NCBI GenBank assembly: GCA_030407505.1
Contig: JASDDH010000002.1
Location: 185,433-249,432 of the forward strand
From: Planococcus sp. APC 4015
GTDB lineage: Bacteria > Actinomycetota > Actinomycetes > Actinomycetales > Microbacteriaceae
DNA: 64,000 nt
Direction: 5' to 3'
The notes beneath the pieces are model-generated. The model searched no databases. It was not told where the DNA came from and worked only from the letters and a program-made list of their open reading frames with translations. The position numbers and the translations under genes were made by a program. Positions within the stretch are counted from its first letter, which is position 1. The number at the start of each line of letters is the position of its first letter. Shown in pieces: positions 1-8,543 of this stretch.

Positions 1-119
1 CGCGCTTCCATGCCGCGATGGAGCAGCTCATGACGCAGTGGGATGCCTGGCACACCCTGTCGACCGACGACGAGCCCGAGTCCGACGAAGCCGAGTTCGA
101 CGACGACGCCGCGGGCTGA
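1..119 (+). CDS. C-terminal end of an unidentified protein (5' truncated)
   Basis: An open frame enters from the left edge in reading frame 3 and stops at the TGA at 117-119. About 38 residues are visible: a short amphipathic stretch (MEQLMTQWDAWHTL) followed by a strongly acidic tail ending DDDAAG. Codons look like those of the neighbouring genes, so I read it as the real end of a gene that starts outside the window. The family cannot be told from this fragment. Confidence 0.55.
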   Translation, partial: RFHAAMEQLMTQWDAWHTLSTDDEPESDEAEFDDDAAG

Positions 120-134
120 CGGGCGTCGCCGACC

Positions 135-356
135 TCAGCCGACGAGAGCTGCGATCGCCGCGACGATCGAGGCGACCGCCAGAATCAGTGCGATCGCGAT
201 CAGTACCGCGTGGACGACGAGGAAGCGCGTCGGCCTTCCGTCGTCGCCGCGCGCACGAGGGTCCTTCGACACGCGTCGGTAGAAGGTCGGCCACACCAGG
301 ATGTTGAAAGCGGCGTTGGCCAGGAGCAGGGTCACGAGCAGCGCGGTCACCCTCAC
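135..356 (-). CDS. SCO4848-type small membrane protein
   Basis: A 73-residue protein with two hydrophobic segments (about residues 4-22 and 47-71) joined by a basic loop containing NILVWPTFYRRVSKDPRA. Size, topology and the FNILVWP..RR pattern match the SCO4848 family of actinobacterial membrane proteins, whose role is unknown. The start is a GTG at 356. It lies tail to tail with the truncated gene at the left edge. The family assignment is from memory of the pattern. Confidence 0.75.
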   Translation of the reverse strand: MRVTALLVTLLLANAAFNILVWPTFYRRVSKDPRARGDDGRPTRFLVVHAVLIAIALILAVASIVAAIAALVG

Positions 357-442
357 ACCCTACGCAGGACGCCGGTGGACGATCGGCGGTCCGGGTGAGC
401 TGAAGCGTGCTGAAGAGAGGCGCCCGCGCTCGTCGCGACCGG

Positions 443-664
443 TCAGCGGGCTTCGTCCGGACTGCCGGGCTCGGCGGTGCCGACCGCGGGCGAGACGGGG
501 ATCACGACCGACTCGACGGTGGCGCCGTCGGTGAACAGTCCGTCGCCGGCGCGGATCGGCGCACCCTCGGCGAGGCGCTCGGCGGCGGTCTCCGCGCGCG
601 CAGGGTCGGACGGGATGCCCGCCCACTCGGTCGGCTCTTCGGGTCGCTGCTGGAATAGGCCCAT
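443..664 (-). CDS. Small conserved hypothetical protein
   Basis: A 73-residue soluble protein starting MGLFQQRPEEPTEWAGIPSDP and ending in an acidic, Pro/Gly-rich tail. No motif points to a function. The ATG at 664 has a CACAAT hexamer 8 nt upstream and no Shine-Dalgarno sequence, which fits the leaderless pattern seen elsewhere in this window. I recognise the N-terminus as typical of small Microbacteriaceae proteins but cannot assign a role. Confidence 0.6.
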   Translation of the reverse strand: MGLFQQRPEEPTEWAGIPSDPARAETAAERLAEGAPIRAGDGLFTDGATVESVVIPVSPAVGTAEPGSPDEAR

Positions 665-735
665 AGGACCATTGTGCGCCTGATCACGATGTGCGCCTGA
701 TCACGAGACGAAGCGCCGGGGGAGGAGGCGCGAGG

Positions 736-1689
736 TCAGTCGTCGCCGAGATCGTCCGCCTCGACGGGCGCCTCGATCTCCTTCTTGCGACTGCGCGGGG
801 TCACCGCACCGCCGACCTTGCGCGCGGCGCCCCCGACGGCCGACGCGCCCTTGCCCACGCCGCCGGCGATCGCGCCGCCCGCACGCCGCACGCCGCGACC
901 GGCCCACGACTCCAGGCGGGCGGCACCCGGCCGCGGTTCGAGATCGGCGGGGAGGTGCAGCGGCGGCATCCCGAACGCGCGGCGGGAGTTGACGAGCACC
1001 CGCCGCCCGAGGACGTGGTTGCCGGCGCCGCCGACGACCGCGCCGACGCCGAAAGGAAGGGCCTTGCCCAGCCATGACGCACCGCCGCGTGCGGCGAACT
1101 GGTGCACGAAAGCGGTCTTGAGCCTGTCGACCAGGGGTCCCATCGCGGCCCGGGGCAGGGTCTTGGTGACCATCTCGCCCCAGTACTTGTCCCGCGTGAC
1201 TCCCTTGCCCGCAGCCTGACCGGCCAGCTGCGACACGAGGTCGACGCCCTCTTTGCCGAGCATCAGGGTGAGCACGAGCGCGCGGGCACGATCGGGGTCC
1301 GCCACCGGGATTCCGTGGACCTCGGCAACGGATTGCGCGAACAGCGCCGTCGCCTCGAGGAAGCCGACGGTCTCGACCCCGCTGAGCGCGAGGGTCACAC
1401 CCGTGCCGATGCCCGGAACCACGGCAGTCGCTCCGACGGCGGCACCCCCGGTGGTGACGGCGGTCAGATAGCGGCGCTCGAGCATGCGCACGATGGCGTC
1501 GGGCGCGGCTTCGGGATGACGCAGACGGATGCTGCGCAGGTGTGCGACCACGACGGGCCGCTGGATCGCCAGCACCCGGTCGAGCATGCGTACGACCCGC
1601 GGATGCTCTTCTGAGCCCACGGGCGGAATCCCTCCGACCCAGGGTGAGTCGTCGGGGAGCGTGTGGATGCGGTGCACCTTGTCAGCCAT
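736..1689 (-). CDS. Conserved actinobacterial hypothetical protein, Gly/Ala-rich hydrophobic core
   Basis: A 317-residue protein of unknown function. Residues about 75-105 form a glycine-rich hydrophobic stretch (GGAAVGATAVVPGIGTG) and a second such patch lies near 210-225. The last 60 residues are Gly/Ala/Lys-rich and end in an acidic tail. There is no signal peptide. The glycine-rich patches recall EcsC-type proteins, but the match is weak and I do not claim it. The ATG at 1689 has TAGGAT 7 nt upstream, so the mRNA is probably leaderless. Confidence 0.7.
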   Translation of the reverse strand: MADKVHRIHTLPDDSPWVGGIPPVGSEEHPRVVRMLDRVLAIQRPVVVAHLRSIRLRHPEAAPDAIVRMLERRYLTAVTTGGAAVGATAVVPGIGTGVTLALSGVETVGFLEATALFAQSVAEVHGIPVADPDRARALVLTLMLGKEGVDLVSQLAGQAAGKGVTRDKYWGEMVTKTLPRAAMGPLVDRLKTAFVHQFAARGGASWLGKALPFGVGAVVGGAGNHVLGRRVLVNSRRAFGMPPLHLPADLEPRPGAARLESWAGRGVRRAGGAIAGGVGKGASAVGGAARKVGGAVTPRSRKKEIEAPVEADDLGDD

Positions 1690-1696
1690 CAGGCAG

Positions 1697-1702
1697 ATCC
1701 TA
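1697..1702 (-). promoter_or_regulatory. -10 hexamer TAGGAT for a leaderless transcript
   Basis: On the minus strand TAGGAT lies exactly 7 nt before the ATG at 1689, and there is no Shine-Dalgarno sequence. Transcription would begin at or within a base or two of the start codon. No clear -35 box. Confidence 0.45.
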
Positions 1703-1741
1703 CGAGCCGGGGGCTGGACGGCGCCTGGGGGTTGACGCGGG

Positions 1742-2434
1742 TCAGACGAAGAGGTTCGCGCGCTCGAGGTCTTCGGCGAAGTCGACCTCGACGGCGTACA
1801 GATCCGAGATGTCCATCGGAGCCAGGCGCACGCCGTCTTCGGCGATCGCGAGCTCGAGGCCGCGCTCGAAGTAGTCCTGGTCGTCGACGCGCGTCAGCTG
1901 GCGCATGAACGCCTTCTTGTCGGCGCTCGAGATGTAGTTGATGCCCACGGCCTCGCCGATGCCGCCCGAGACGGTCTTGGAGAGCTCGTTGATGAAGCCC
2001 TCGGCGGTGACGGTGTACTTGACCTCTTCGTCGCTGACCTTCGAGGTGTTGACCGTGACGAAGGACTGGTCGCGCTCGATGAGGGCGATGGCGCGGCCGA
2101 GGATGCGCGGGTCGAACACGACGTCGCCGTTCATCCAGAGCACGCCCGACCGACCCGTCTTGGCGAGTGCGCGCAGAAGGCTCTTCGAGGTGTTGGTCTG
2201 GTCGTAGCGGTCGTTGTAGACGTAGGACACGTCGGGGAAGGCCTCGACGATCGTCTCGGCGCGGTACCCGACGACGGTGGTGATCCTGGCGTCGTCGCCG
2301 AATGCTGCACGCACGTTGTCGTGCTGCTGCTGCATGATGCTGCGGCCGTCGGCGAGCTCGGTGAGCGGCTTCGGAAGGCTGCGGCCCAGGCGTGAGCCCA
2401 TGCCGGCCGCGAGGATGACGGTCTGAAGGGTCAT
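1742..2434 (-). CDS. Nucleotidyltransferase, LicC-like (sugar/choline-phosphate cytidylyltransferase type)
   Basis: A 230-residue NTP-transferase with the nucleotide-binding signature GMGSRLGRSLPKP near residues 10-22 and the metal-site region LWMNGDVVF near 100. The rest (GEAVGINYIS..., ISDLYAVEVDFAEDLERAN) resembles CTP-dependent LicC-type phosphocholine or polyol-phosphate cytidylyltransferases, which make CDP-activated alcohols for lipids or wall polymers. The ATG at 2434 is chosen because AGGAG lies 6 nt upstream and the family N-terminus begins there. The frame stays open to 2656 but would then run into the divergent gene. The substrate cannot be told from sequence. Confidence 0.82.
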   Translation of the reverse strand: MTLQTVILAAGMGSRLGRSLPKPLTELADGRSIMQQQHDNVRAAFGDDARITTVVGYRAETIVEAFPDVSYVYNDRYDQTNTSKSLLRALAKTGRSGVLWMNGDVVFDPRILGRAIALIERDQSFVTVNTSKVSDEEVKYTVTAEGFINELSKTVSGGIGEAVGINYISSADKKAFMRQLTRVDDQDYFERGLELAIAEDGVRLAPMDISDLYAVEVDFAEDLERANLFV

Positions 2435-2617
2435 GGTGTGCTCCTGGAGTGTGGGATTCATCGGCGATTCACCGAGTTGACACTCCTTCGTGCCGGGTTC
2501 ATGGTAGCGAGGCCACCTGGGAAGGCGCATAATGCGGCGGCGTCGTTGTCGTTTCGTGATGTTTCCGATTCTGGCACCGTCTTGAACCATCATGGGGATG
2601 CTCAGGCATGCGGTTGA

Positions 2618-2623
2618 TACCGT
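2618..2623 (+). promoter_or_regulatory. -10 hexamer TACCGT for a leaderless transcript
   Basis: TACCGT ends 6 nt before the GTG at 2630, with no Shine-Dalgarno sequence between. The 195-nt divergent region 2435-2629 should hold promoters for both flanking genes. Confidence 0.4.
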
Positions 2624-2629
2624 GGAACG

Positions 2630-4333
2630 GTGACAGCCTCTCTCCCGGTGCCTCATGAGCCGACTCCGGACGACCCGGAAGAGACTGGTGCGCGCGCGGG
2701 AGACGGCAGGATCGTCGAATTCACGAAGAACGTCAGGCCGACGGATGCCGCCGGCGGCGAATCGCGGCCGAAGCCGAAGCGCCCGACGGCTCCGCGTCCG
2801 CCGCGCAAGCGGACGCCGAAGGTCGCTCCCGTCGATCCCGGACCCCCGCCCCCGCTTCCTCCCGAGTTCACCGGCGACGTCGACAACGCTCCCGGTGCCG
2901 TGCTTCCGCCGAAGCCCGAGCTGCCCGCGGACGTCGTCGCCGCAGCGATCGCCGCGCCTGCGCCCGGGTCGCGCGTCCCGGATGCCGTCAAGCCTCCGCT
3001 GCCGCCGAAACCCGCGCTGCCCGTCACCGTTACTCCGGTGCAGACGCCGGTCGACGATGATCCGGCGCGCCCGGAGCCCGTCGCCGAGGTCGCGGCCCCC
3101 GACGCAGATCCCGTTCCCCAGGTCGTGGAGCCGGAGCAGGTTGCGGAAGCTGTCGAGCCCGAGCCGGTTGCCGATGCGGTGGAGCCGGAGCCGGTTACGG
3201 AATCTGCGGAGCCCGAGCCGGTTGCCGATGCGGTGGAGCCGGAGCCGGTTGCGGAGCCTGTGGAGCCCGAGGCGGTTGCCGATGCGGTGGAGCCTGAGGT
3301 CCTTCCAGAGGCTGTCCAGCCCGAACCCGAGCCCGAGTTCAAGCCCGAGCCCGAGTTGGTCGCCGAAACGGCCGAGCCCGACCCGATCGTCGAGACCGAG
3401 ACCGAGGCCGTAACCGAAGACGCCGTCGTCGATCCGGAGGTCGAAGACCTCGACCTGCTGCTCGATGAGGCGACGAAGATCGAGGTCGCCGGAACAGACG
3501 CGCCCGACTCCGACTTCGACGCGCTGGCCGCGGTGTTCGCCGAGGCTCAGATCGAGGCATCCGTCGACGAGGACTCGGCTGCGCTGCTGGTGCGCGGCGT
3601 CAGCAAGAGCTTCGGCGAGACGCGGGCCGTCGAGGGAATCGACCTCACGGTGCCCGCCGGCAGCTTCTACGGCCTCGTCGGGCCCAACGGCGCCGGCAAG
3701 ACGACGACGCTCTCGATGATCGCGGGGCTGCTCGCACCCGATCGCGGTGTCATCCGCGTCGGCGGGGTGGATGCCGCATCCCAGCCCCTCGCCGCGAAGC
3801 GACTGCTCGGCGTGCTGCCCGATCGGCTGCGCACGTTCGATCGCCTCACCGGTCGTCAGCTGCTCTATTACTACGGCGTGCTGCGCGGGCTCTCGTCATC
3901 GGTGGTCGCGAGTCGCACCGCCGACCTCGCGCGGGCGTTCGACCTCACCGACGCGCTGGGTCGTGTCGTGTCGGACTACTCCGCGGGGATGCTCAAGAAG
4001 GTGATGCTCGCGGGGGCCATGATCCATTCGCCGCGGGTGCTCGTGCTCGACGAGCCGTTCGAGGCGGTCGACCCGGTCTCGAGCGCCGTGATCCTCGACA
4101 TCCTGTCGGCATACGTCGCCCACGGCGGCACCGTCATCCTCTCCAGCCACGGCATGGACCTCGTGGAGCGCGTCTGCACGCGCGTCGCCGTCATCGTCGC
4201 CGGTCAGGTGCTCGCCGAGGGCACGGTCGAAGAGGTGCGCGGCGAACTCACCCTCGAACAGCGCTTCATCGAGCTCGCGGGCGGGTTGAGCGACGTGGAG
4301 GGGCTCGAGTGGCTGCACACGTTCTCCGACTGA
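2630..4333 (+). CDS. ABC transporter ATP-binding protein with ~310-residue acidic, Pro-rich N-terminal extension
   Basis: A 567-residue ATPase. The ABC domain fills only the C-terminal ~250 residues: Walker A GPNGAGKTT at about 351-359, signature YSAGMLKK in place of LSGGQ, Walker B VLVLDEP near 474, H-loop SSHG near 507. It resembles the ATPases of CcmA/NatA-type exporters. The first ~315 residues are low complexity, rich in P, E, V and A, with a 9-residue repeat. The N-terminus carries no hydrophobic segment and is predicted cytosolic and disordered. The permease gene overlaps its 3' end, so the two form one transporter. The substrate is unknown. The GTG start at 2630 follows a TACCGT hexamer. 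Confidence 0.88.
   Translation: MTASLPVPHEPTPDDPEETGARAGDGRIVEFTKNVRPTDAAGGESRPKPKRPTAPRPPRKRTPKVAPVDPGPPPPLPPEFTGDVDNAPGAVLPPKPELPADVVAAAIAAPAPGSRVPDAVKPPLPPKPALPVTVTPVQTPVDDDPARPEPVAEVAAPDADPVPQVVEPEQVAEAVEPEPVADAVEPEPVTESAEPEPVADAVEPEPVAEPVEPEAVADAVEPEVLPEAVQPEPEPEFKPEPELVAETAEPDPIVETETEAVTEDAVVDPEVEDLDLLLDEATKIEVAGTDAPDSDFDALAAVFAEAQIEASVDEDSAALLVRGVSKSFGETRAVEGIDLTVPAGSFYGLVGPNGAGKTTTLSMIAGLLAPDRGVIRVGGVDAASQPLAAKRLLGVLPDRLRTFDRLTGRQLLYYYGVLRGLSSSVVASRTADLARAFDLTDALGRVVSDYSAGMLKKVMLAGAMIHSPRVLVLDEPFEAVDPVSSAVILDILSAYVAHGGTVILSSHGMDLVERVCTRVAVIVAGQVLAEGTVEEVRGELTLEQRFIELAGGLSDVEGLEWLHTFSD
3125..3313 (+). repeat. Seven tandem 27-bp coding repeats (9-residue VEPEPVADA-type unit)
   Basis: Seven head-to-tail units of 27 bp alternate between two versions encoding VEPEPVADA-like and VEPEPVAEx-like nonapeptides. 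The period keeps the frame, so copy number can vary without breaking the ABC ATPase gene. Alternate units are nearly identical at DNA level, which suggests recent expansion by slippage or unequal crossing-over. Confidence 0.85.
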
Positions 4334-5877
4334 GGTTCGCGCTGCTCGTCGGCGCGCTTCGGGGGAGCACGGCTCACGTCACCCGCATCCTCCTGGGTCT
4401 CGTGCTCCTCGTCGCGGCGACCGTGGCGGCCTGCTGGGCTCTCGTGTCTCTGACGGATGCCGCTCCCGATGCCCTCTTCGCCGTCACCGTGCTCGGCGGG
4501 TCGGCCCTCACCTTCGGGTTCGCTCTCGCCCCCGTGATCGGGGGAGTCGATGACCCGCTCGATCCGCGACGCTTCTCCCTGCTCGCGCTGGGGCACGGGC
4601 GGCTGGCCGCGGTGCTCGCCGTCGCCGGGTTCCTGAGCGTTCCCGTCTTCGTGCTGGTCGCGGTGTCCGTCACCGCGGCGACGGTGTGGGTGGAACAGGG
4701 CGCGTCCGTGGTCGGCGGTGTTCTTGGCGTCGTCCTCGGCGCCACCACGTGCGTGCTGACGGCGCGTGTCTTCATGGCGATGACCTCGCTGTTCCTGCGC
4801 GAACGCCGTTCACGCGAGCTCACCGGACTCTTCGCGCTCGCCGTCGTGGTCGTGCTGGTGCCGGCGGCGGTGTTCTTCGGGTCGCTCGAATGGGACGGCA
4901 CGGTCCCCACTCAGGTGTCCGAAGCCGTGTCGGTGCTCGCGGTGACGCCGCTCGGCGCGGCGTGGGCGTATCCCGGGCGCCTCGCACAGGGCTCGGACGA
5001 CGCGACCCTCACGCTGGTCGTCGCGGTCGCCACCGTCCTGGTGCTCGCGCTCGTGTGGTGGGCGCTCGTGCGGCGCCTGCTCACGACGACCGAGCGACCC
5101 ATGACCAGCCGTGAGCGTGCCGGGCTCGGCTGGTTCGGCGTCGCGCCGGGCACTCCCGGGGGAGCGATCGCTGCACGCAGCCTGCTGTATTGGACACGCG
5201 ACCGCCGCTACCTCATGAACGTGGTGGTGATCCCGATCGCGGCGGCGGTGACGGTGGTGCCGTTGCTGGTGGCCGGCGTCCCGCTCGAGATCGCGATCCT
5301 CGTCCCCGTCCCGTTCGCCGCGCTGTTCCTGGGCTGGCTCCCGCACAACGATCTCGCCTACGACTCGACCGCCGTCTGGATGCACGTCGCGAGCGGTGTC
5401 CGAGGGTTCTCGGACCGCCTCGGACGCCTGGTGCCGGTGCTGCTCATCGGCGTCCCGCTGCTGGCCGTGGCTGTGCCGCTGGCCGTCGCGATGCACGGCC
5501 GGTGGGCGCTGCTGCCCGCGCTCACGGGCGTGTGCGTCTCGCTGTTCCTGTCGGGCCTCGGGCTGTCGAGCATCGCCTCGGTGCTGGCTCCGTACGCCGC
5601 CTCGCGCCCCGGCGAGAGTCCCTTCCAGCAGCCGCAGCGCACCGGCGCGGGCGGAGCCGCCTCCCAGTCGCTCGTCATGCTGGGCGCGATCGCGTTCACC
5701 GTGCCGGTGCTGTGGTGGTCATGGGAGGCGATGACGATCGACATCGACCAGGCCTCCACCGCGCTGTGGGGCGGGGTCGGCATCGGGTTCGGCGTGCTGG
5801 TGGTCGGCGTCGTCATCGGGTCGGTGCTCTTCGAGCGCCGAGGCGGCCGGCTGATGGAGTTCGCCGAGTCCACCTGA
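4309..5877 (+). CDS. ABC exporter permease (polytopic membrane protein)
   Basis: A 522-residue membrane protein with about twelve hydrophobic segments spread over its full length and few charged loops. The GTG start lies 25 nt inside the upstream ATPase gene, so the two are translationally coupled and very probably form one exporter. A central loop (about residues 255-300) contains the basic cluster RRLLTTTERPMTSRERAG. I recognise no substrate signature. The layout matches two-gene actinobacterial exporters of the ABC-2 kind. Confidence 0.8.
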   Translation: MAAHVLRLRFALLVGALRGSTAHVTRILLGLVLLVAATVAACWALVSLTDAAPDALFAVTVLGGSALTFGFALAPVIGGVDDPLDPRRFSLLALGHGRLAAVLAVAGFLSVPVFVLVAVSVTAATVWVEQGASVVGGVLGVVLGATTCVLTARVFMAMTSLFLRERRSRELTGLFALAVVVVLVPAAVFFGSLEWDGTVPTQVSEAVSVLAVTPLGAAWAYPGRLAQGSDDATLTLVVAVATVLVLALVWWALVRRLLTTTERPMTSRERAGLGWFGVAPGTPGGAIAARSLLYWTRDRRYLMNVVVIPIAAAVTVVPLLVAGVPLEIAILVPVPFAALFLGWLPHNDLAYDSTAVWMHVASGVRGFSDRLGRLVPVLLIGVPLLAVAVPLAVAMHGRWALLPALTGVCVSLFLSGLGLSSIASVLAPYAASRPGESPFQQPQRTGAGGAASQSLVMLGAIAFTVPVLWWSWEAMTIDIDQASTALWGGVGIGFGVLVVGVVIGSVLFERRGGRLMEFAEST

Positions 5878-5936
5878 GCGGCGGGCCGCGGCATCCGTCG
5901 GCGGTGAAACCCCGCCCGCACCGCGAGCGCGCGGTT

Positions 5937-5942
5937 TAGACT
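5937..5942 (+). promoter_or_regulatory. -10 hexamer TAGACT for a leaderless transcript
   Basis: TAGACT ends 8 nt before the ATG of the DUF3039 gene. No Shine-Dalgarno sequence is present. Confidence 0.5.
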
Positions 5943-5950
5943 GACTGACC

Positions 5951-6217
5951 ATGAGCACTCCCCTCGAAAGCCCCGACCAGGGTGGCCTCGCGACCCTCGA
6001 CCGCGAACTCGAAGAGCTCATCCGCGAGGAGAACATCGAGCCGGGTGACCATGAGCGGTTCTCGCATTACGTCAAGAAAGACAAGATCATGGAGTCGGCC
6101 ATGACGGGCAAGCCCGTCCGCGCCCTCTGCGGGAAGAAGTGGACGCCGGGGCGCGATCCCGAGAAGTTCCCCGTCTGCCCGACCTGCAAAGAGATCTACG
6201 AGTCGCTGATCAGCTGA
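5951..6217 (+). CDS. DUF3039 domain protein
   Basis: An 88-residue soluble protein. The first 35 residues are acidic. The rest (FSHYVKKDKIMESAMTGKPVRALCGKKW...CPTCKEIYE) is the DUF3039 pattern, with a Cys in ALCGKKW and a CPTC pair that could bind a zinc ion. The family is widespread in actinobacteria and has no known function. Its stop lies 15 nt from the stop of the convergent pncB gene. Confidence 0.88.
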   Translation: MSTPLESPDQGGLATLDRELEELIREENIEPGDHERFSHYVKKDKIMESAMTGKPVRALCGKKWTPGRDPEKFPVCPTCKEIYESLIS

Positions 6218-6232
6218 GCCCGCTATCGGGAT

Positions 6233-7555
6233 TCAGACCTCGCGGTACACCGTCGGGATCGCGGGATCGGACTTGCTGAGCGCGAGCGCCCGCACCGGAA
6301 GCTCTTCGCGCACACGGCGGTGGTGCTCACGGGCTCCTCTCACGCCCGATGCTCCCTCGAACTCGGGTCGGATGTCGCCGGCCTCGGCGAGCGTGGTCTG
6401 GAGCCCACGGGCATCCGGATGCTGCGCGCCGGTCTCGAGCGCCTCGAAGCCGTCCGACACGGTGATCAGCTCACTGGTCGCGGTGCCCGCGTCCAGAGTG
6501 CGGAACGCGGCCTTGCGGCCCCCGCGCGACCCCTTGTCCGTCGACGCCTTGGCGACCGGCACCCAGCTGCCGGCGGCATCCTGCCGGGCCACGAGCTTGT
6601 AGACCATGCCGGCCGTCGGCACTCCCGAACCGGTGACGACCGATGTTCCGACGCCGTAGGCGTCGACCGGGGACGCCGCGAGCGCCGCGATCGCGAATTC
6701 ATCGAGATCGCTCGTCACCGTGATGCGGGTGCCTGTCGCGCCGAGCGCGTCGAGCTGGGCGCGCACCTGCGCGGCGACGGTCGGCAGGTCGCCGGAGTCC
6801 ACGCGCACGCCTCCGAGCCCGGTGCCGGCGACGCGGATCGCGGTCTCGACGCCCGCGGTGATGTCGTAGGTGTCCACGAGCAGAGTCGTCCCGGTGCCGA
6901 GGGCGTCGACCTGGGAACGGAAGGCGTCCTCTTCGGTGTCGTGCAGAAGCGTCCAGGAGTGCGCCGCGGTGCCCATCGTCGGGATGCCCCACGTGCGGCC
7001 CGCCTCGAGGTTGGATGTCGCGCCGAACCCCGCGATGTACGCGGCGCGTGCGGCTGCCACCGACGAGGATTCGCCCGCGCGGCGCGAACCCATCTCGGAC
7101 AACGGCCTCTCGCCGGCCGCTATGCTCATGCGCGCCGCTGCCGTCGCGACAGCCGAGTCGTGGTTGAGCACGCTGAGCGCCAGGGTCTCCAGCACGACCG
7201 CCTCGGCGAACGTGCCCTCGATCGTGAGGATCGGGGAGCCGGGGAAGTACAGCTCGCCCTCGCGGTAGCCGGTGATCGAGCCCCTGAAGCGGTAGTCCTC
7301 CAGGTAGTCGACGGTGGCGGCATCCACGATCTTCTCGTCGCGCAGGAAGCGCAGCTCCTCGTGTCCGAAACGGAAATCGCGGATGAGGCCGAGGAGGCGA
7401 CCGGTGCCGGCGACCACGCCGAAACGCCGTCCACCCGACAAACGCCTGCCGAAGAGCTCGAACACGCACCGGCGACCGGCGGTGCCGTCGCGCAGTGCCG
7501 CGTCGAGCATGGTCAGCTCGTACCGGTCGGTGTGCAGGGCGCTCGATGCGTGCAT
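6233..7555 (-). CDS. pncB: Nicotinate phosphoribosyltransferase
   Basis: A 440-residue cytosolic enzyme that converts nicotinate and PRPP to nicotinate mononucleotide in the NAD salvage (Preiss-Handler) pathway. Family marks: N-terminal TDRYELTMLDAALRDG, the central GTSNLEAGR-type segment (here GATSNLEAGRTWGIPTMGTAAHSW) and the phosphate-binding region DSGDLPTVAAQVRAQLD. Length is normal for the family. The ATG at 7555 is preceded 7 nt upstream by TAGGCT, so the transcript is probably leaderless. The frame stays open far upstream, but that part overlaps the murI promoter and has no homology pattern. Confidence 0.93.
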   Translation of the reverse strand: MHASSALHTDRYELTMLDAALRDGTAGRRCVFELFGRRLSGGRRFGVVAGTGRLLGLIRDFRFGHEELRFLRDEKIVDAATVDYLEDYRFRGSITGYREGELYFPGSPILTIEGTFAEAVVLETLALSVLNHDSAVATAAARMSIAAGERPLSEMGSRRAGESSSVAAARAAYIAGFGATSNLEAGRTWGIPTMGTAAHSWTLLHDTEEDAFRSQVDALGTGTTLLVDTYDITAGVETAIRVAGTGLGGVRVDSGDLPTVAAQVRAQLDALGATGTRITVTSDLDEFAIAALAASPVDAYGVGTSVVTGSGVPTAGMVYKLVARQDAAGSWVPVAKASTDKGSRGGRKAAFRTLDAGTATSELITVSDGFEALETGAQHPDARGLQTTLAEAGDIRPEFEGASGVRGAREHHRRVREELPVRALALSKSDPAIPTVYREV

Positions 7556-7562
7556 GTCGGCA

Positions 7563-7568
7563 AGCCTA
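7563..7568 (-). promoter_or_regulatory. -10 hexamer TAGGCT of pncB (leaderless)
   Basis: On the minus strand TAGGCT ends 7 nt before the pncB ATG. No ribosome-binding sequence lies between. Confidence 0.5.
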
Positions 7569-7680
7569 GCCAGCGGTGGAACGGTCGTCGGATGGGGTGT
7601 GACTGATGGGGCCCGTGGACCCTGACTCGCCGACGCGGACTCGGGCCTTCCTGCAACCGCGCCCGCTCCGCCCGCTCGCG

Positions 7681-7686
7681 TAGGCT
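7681..7686 (+). promoter_or_regulatory. -10 hexamer TAGGCT of murI (leaderless)
   Basis: TAGGCT ends 8 nt before the murI GTG. The same hexamer in the opposite orientation serves pncB about 110 nt away, so the two divergent genes each have a leaderless promoter here. Confidence 0.5.
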
Positions 7687-7694
7687 TGGCGATC

Positions 7695-8522
7695 GTGAAT
7701 GACGCGCCGATCGGCATCTTCGACTCCGGGGTCGGGGGACTCACCGTCGCCCGCGCCGTGTCGGCCCAGCTGCCGCGCGAGTCGATCCTCTACATCGGCG
7801 ACACCGCCCGTTCTCCGTACGGACCCAAGCCCATCGCCGACGTGCGGCGCTACTCGCTGGAGATTCTCGATGACCTCGTCGATCAGGGCGTGAAGATGCT
7901 CGTGATCGCCTGCAACACGGCATCCGCGGCGATGCTGCGCGACGCACGCGAGCGCTACGACGTGCCGGTCGTCGAAGTCATCGGACCTGCGGTGCGCACG
8001 GCCATGTCGACCACGCGCAACGGTCGTATCGGCGTGATCGGCACGGCAGGGACGATAGGGTCGGGCGCCTACCAGGACATGCTCGAGGTCAACGCGCGGC
8101 TGACGGTGTTCGCTCAGGCATGCCCGCGATTCGTCGAGTTCGTCGAGGCGGGCGTCACCGACTCGCCCGACGTCCTCGCCGTCGCCGAAGAGTATCTCGC
8201 GCCGCTGCGTCATGCCGGCGTCGACACCCTCGTGCTCGGCTGCACTCACTATCCGTTCCTCGAGGGCGCGATCAGCTATGTCATGGGGGAGGGCGTGTCG
8301 CTCGTCTCCAGCGACACCGAGACCGCGAAGGACGTCTACCGCCAGCTGGTCTCCCGCAACCTCCTGGCGGGTCCGGATGCCGTTCCCACCCATGTCTACG
8401 AAGCCACCGGCGACTCCGCCGACGAGTTCCTCCGCCTCGCCCATCGCCTGATGGGGCGCGAGGTGCGCGAGGTGCAGCTCGTCCAGACGGGCGCCATCGA
8501 CCTGCCGAAGCGCTCGAGCTGA
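7695..8522 (+). CDS. murI: Glutamate racemase
   Basis: A 275-residue enzyme that interconverts L- and D-glutamate, supplying D-Glu to peptidoglycan synthesis. The two catalytic cysteines are visible: C73 in IACNTAS and C183 in LGCTHYP. The substrate-binding start [13 protein letters not shown] is at residues 6-18. The GTG at 7695 gives the normal family N-terminus ([12 protein letters not shown]); a TTG at 7686 would overlap the -10 hexamer. It is followed by rph and rdgB, a usual actinobacterial order, and the three are probably one transcript. Confidence 0.96.
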   Translation: MNDAPIGIFDSGVGGLTVARAVSAQLPRESILYIGDTARSPYGPKPIADVRRYSLEILDDLVDQGVKMLVIACNTASAAMLRDARERYDVPVVEVIGPAVRTAMSTTRNGRIGVIGTAGTIGSGAYQDMLEVNARLTVFAQACPRFVEFVEAGVTDSPDVLAVAEEYLAPLRHAGVDTLVLGCTHYPFLEGAISYVMGEGVSLVSSDTETAKDVYRQLVSRNLLAGPDAVPTHVYEATGDSADEFLRLAHRLMGREVREVQLVQTGAIDLPKRSS

Positions 8523-8543
8523 CGCATCCCCCCGAGGAGAACA

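Noticed and set aside
3125..3313. CRISPR-like direct repeats
   Set aside because: Units are 27 bp with no spacers, in frame and coding for a 9-residue repeat, so this is a coding tandem repeat.
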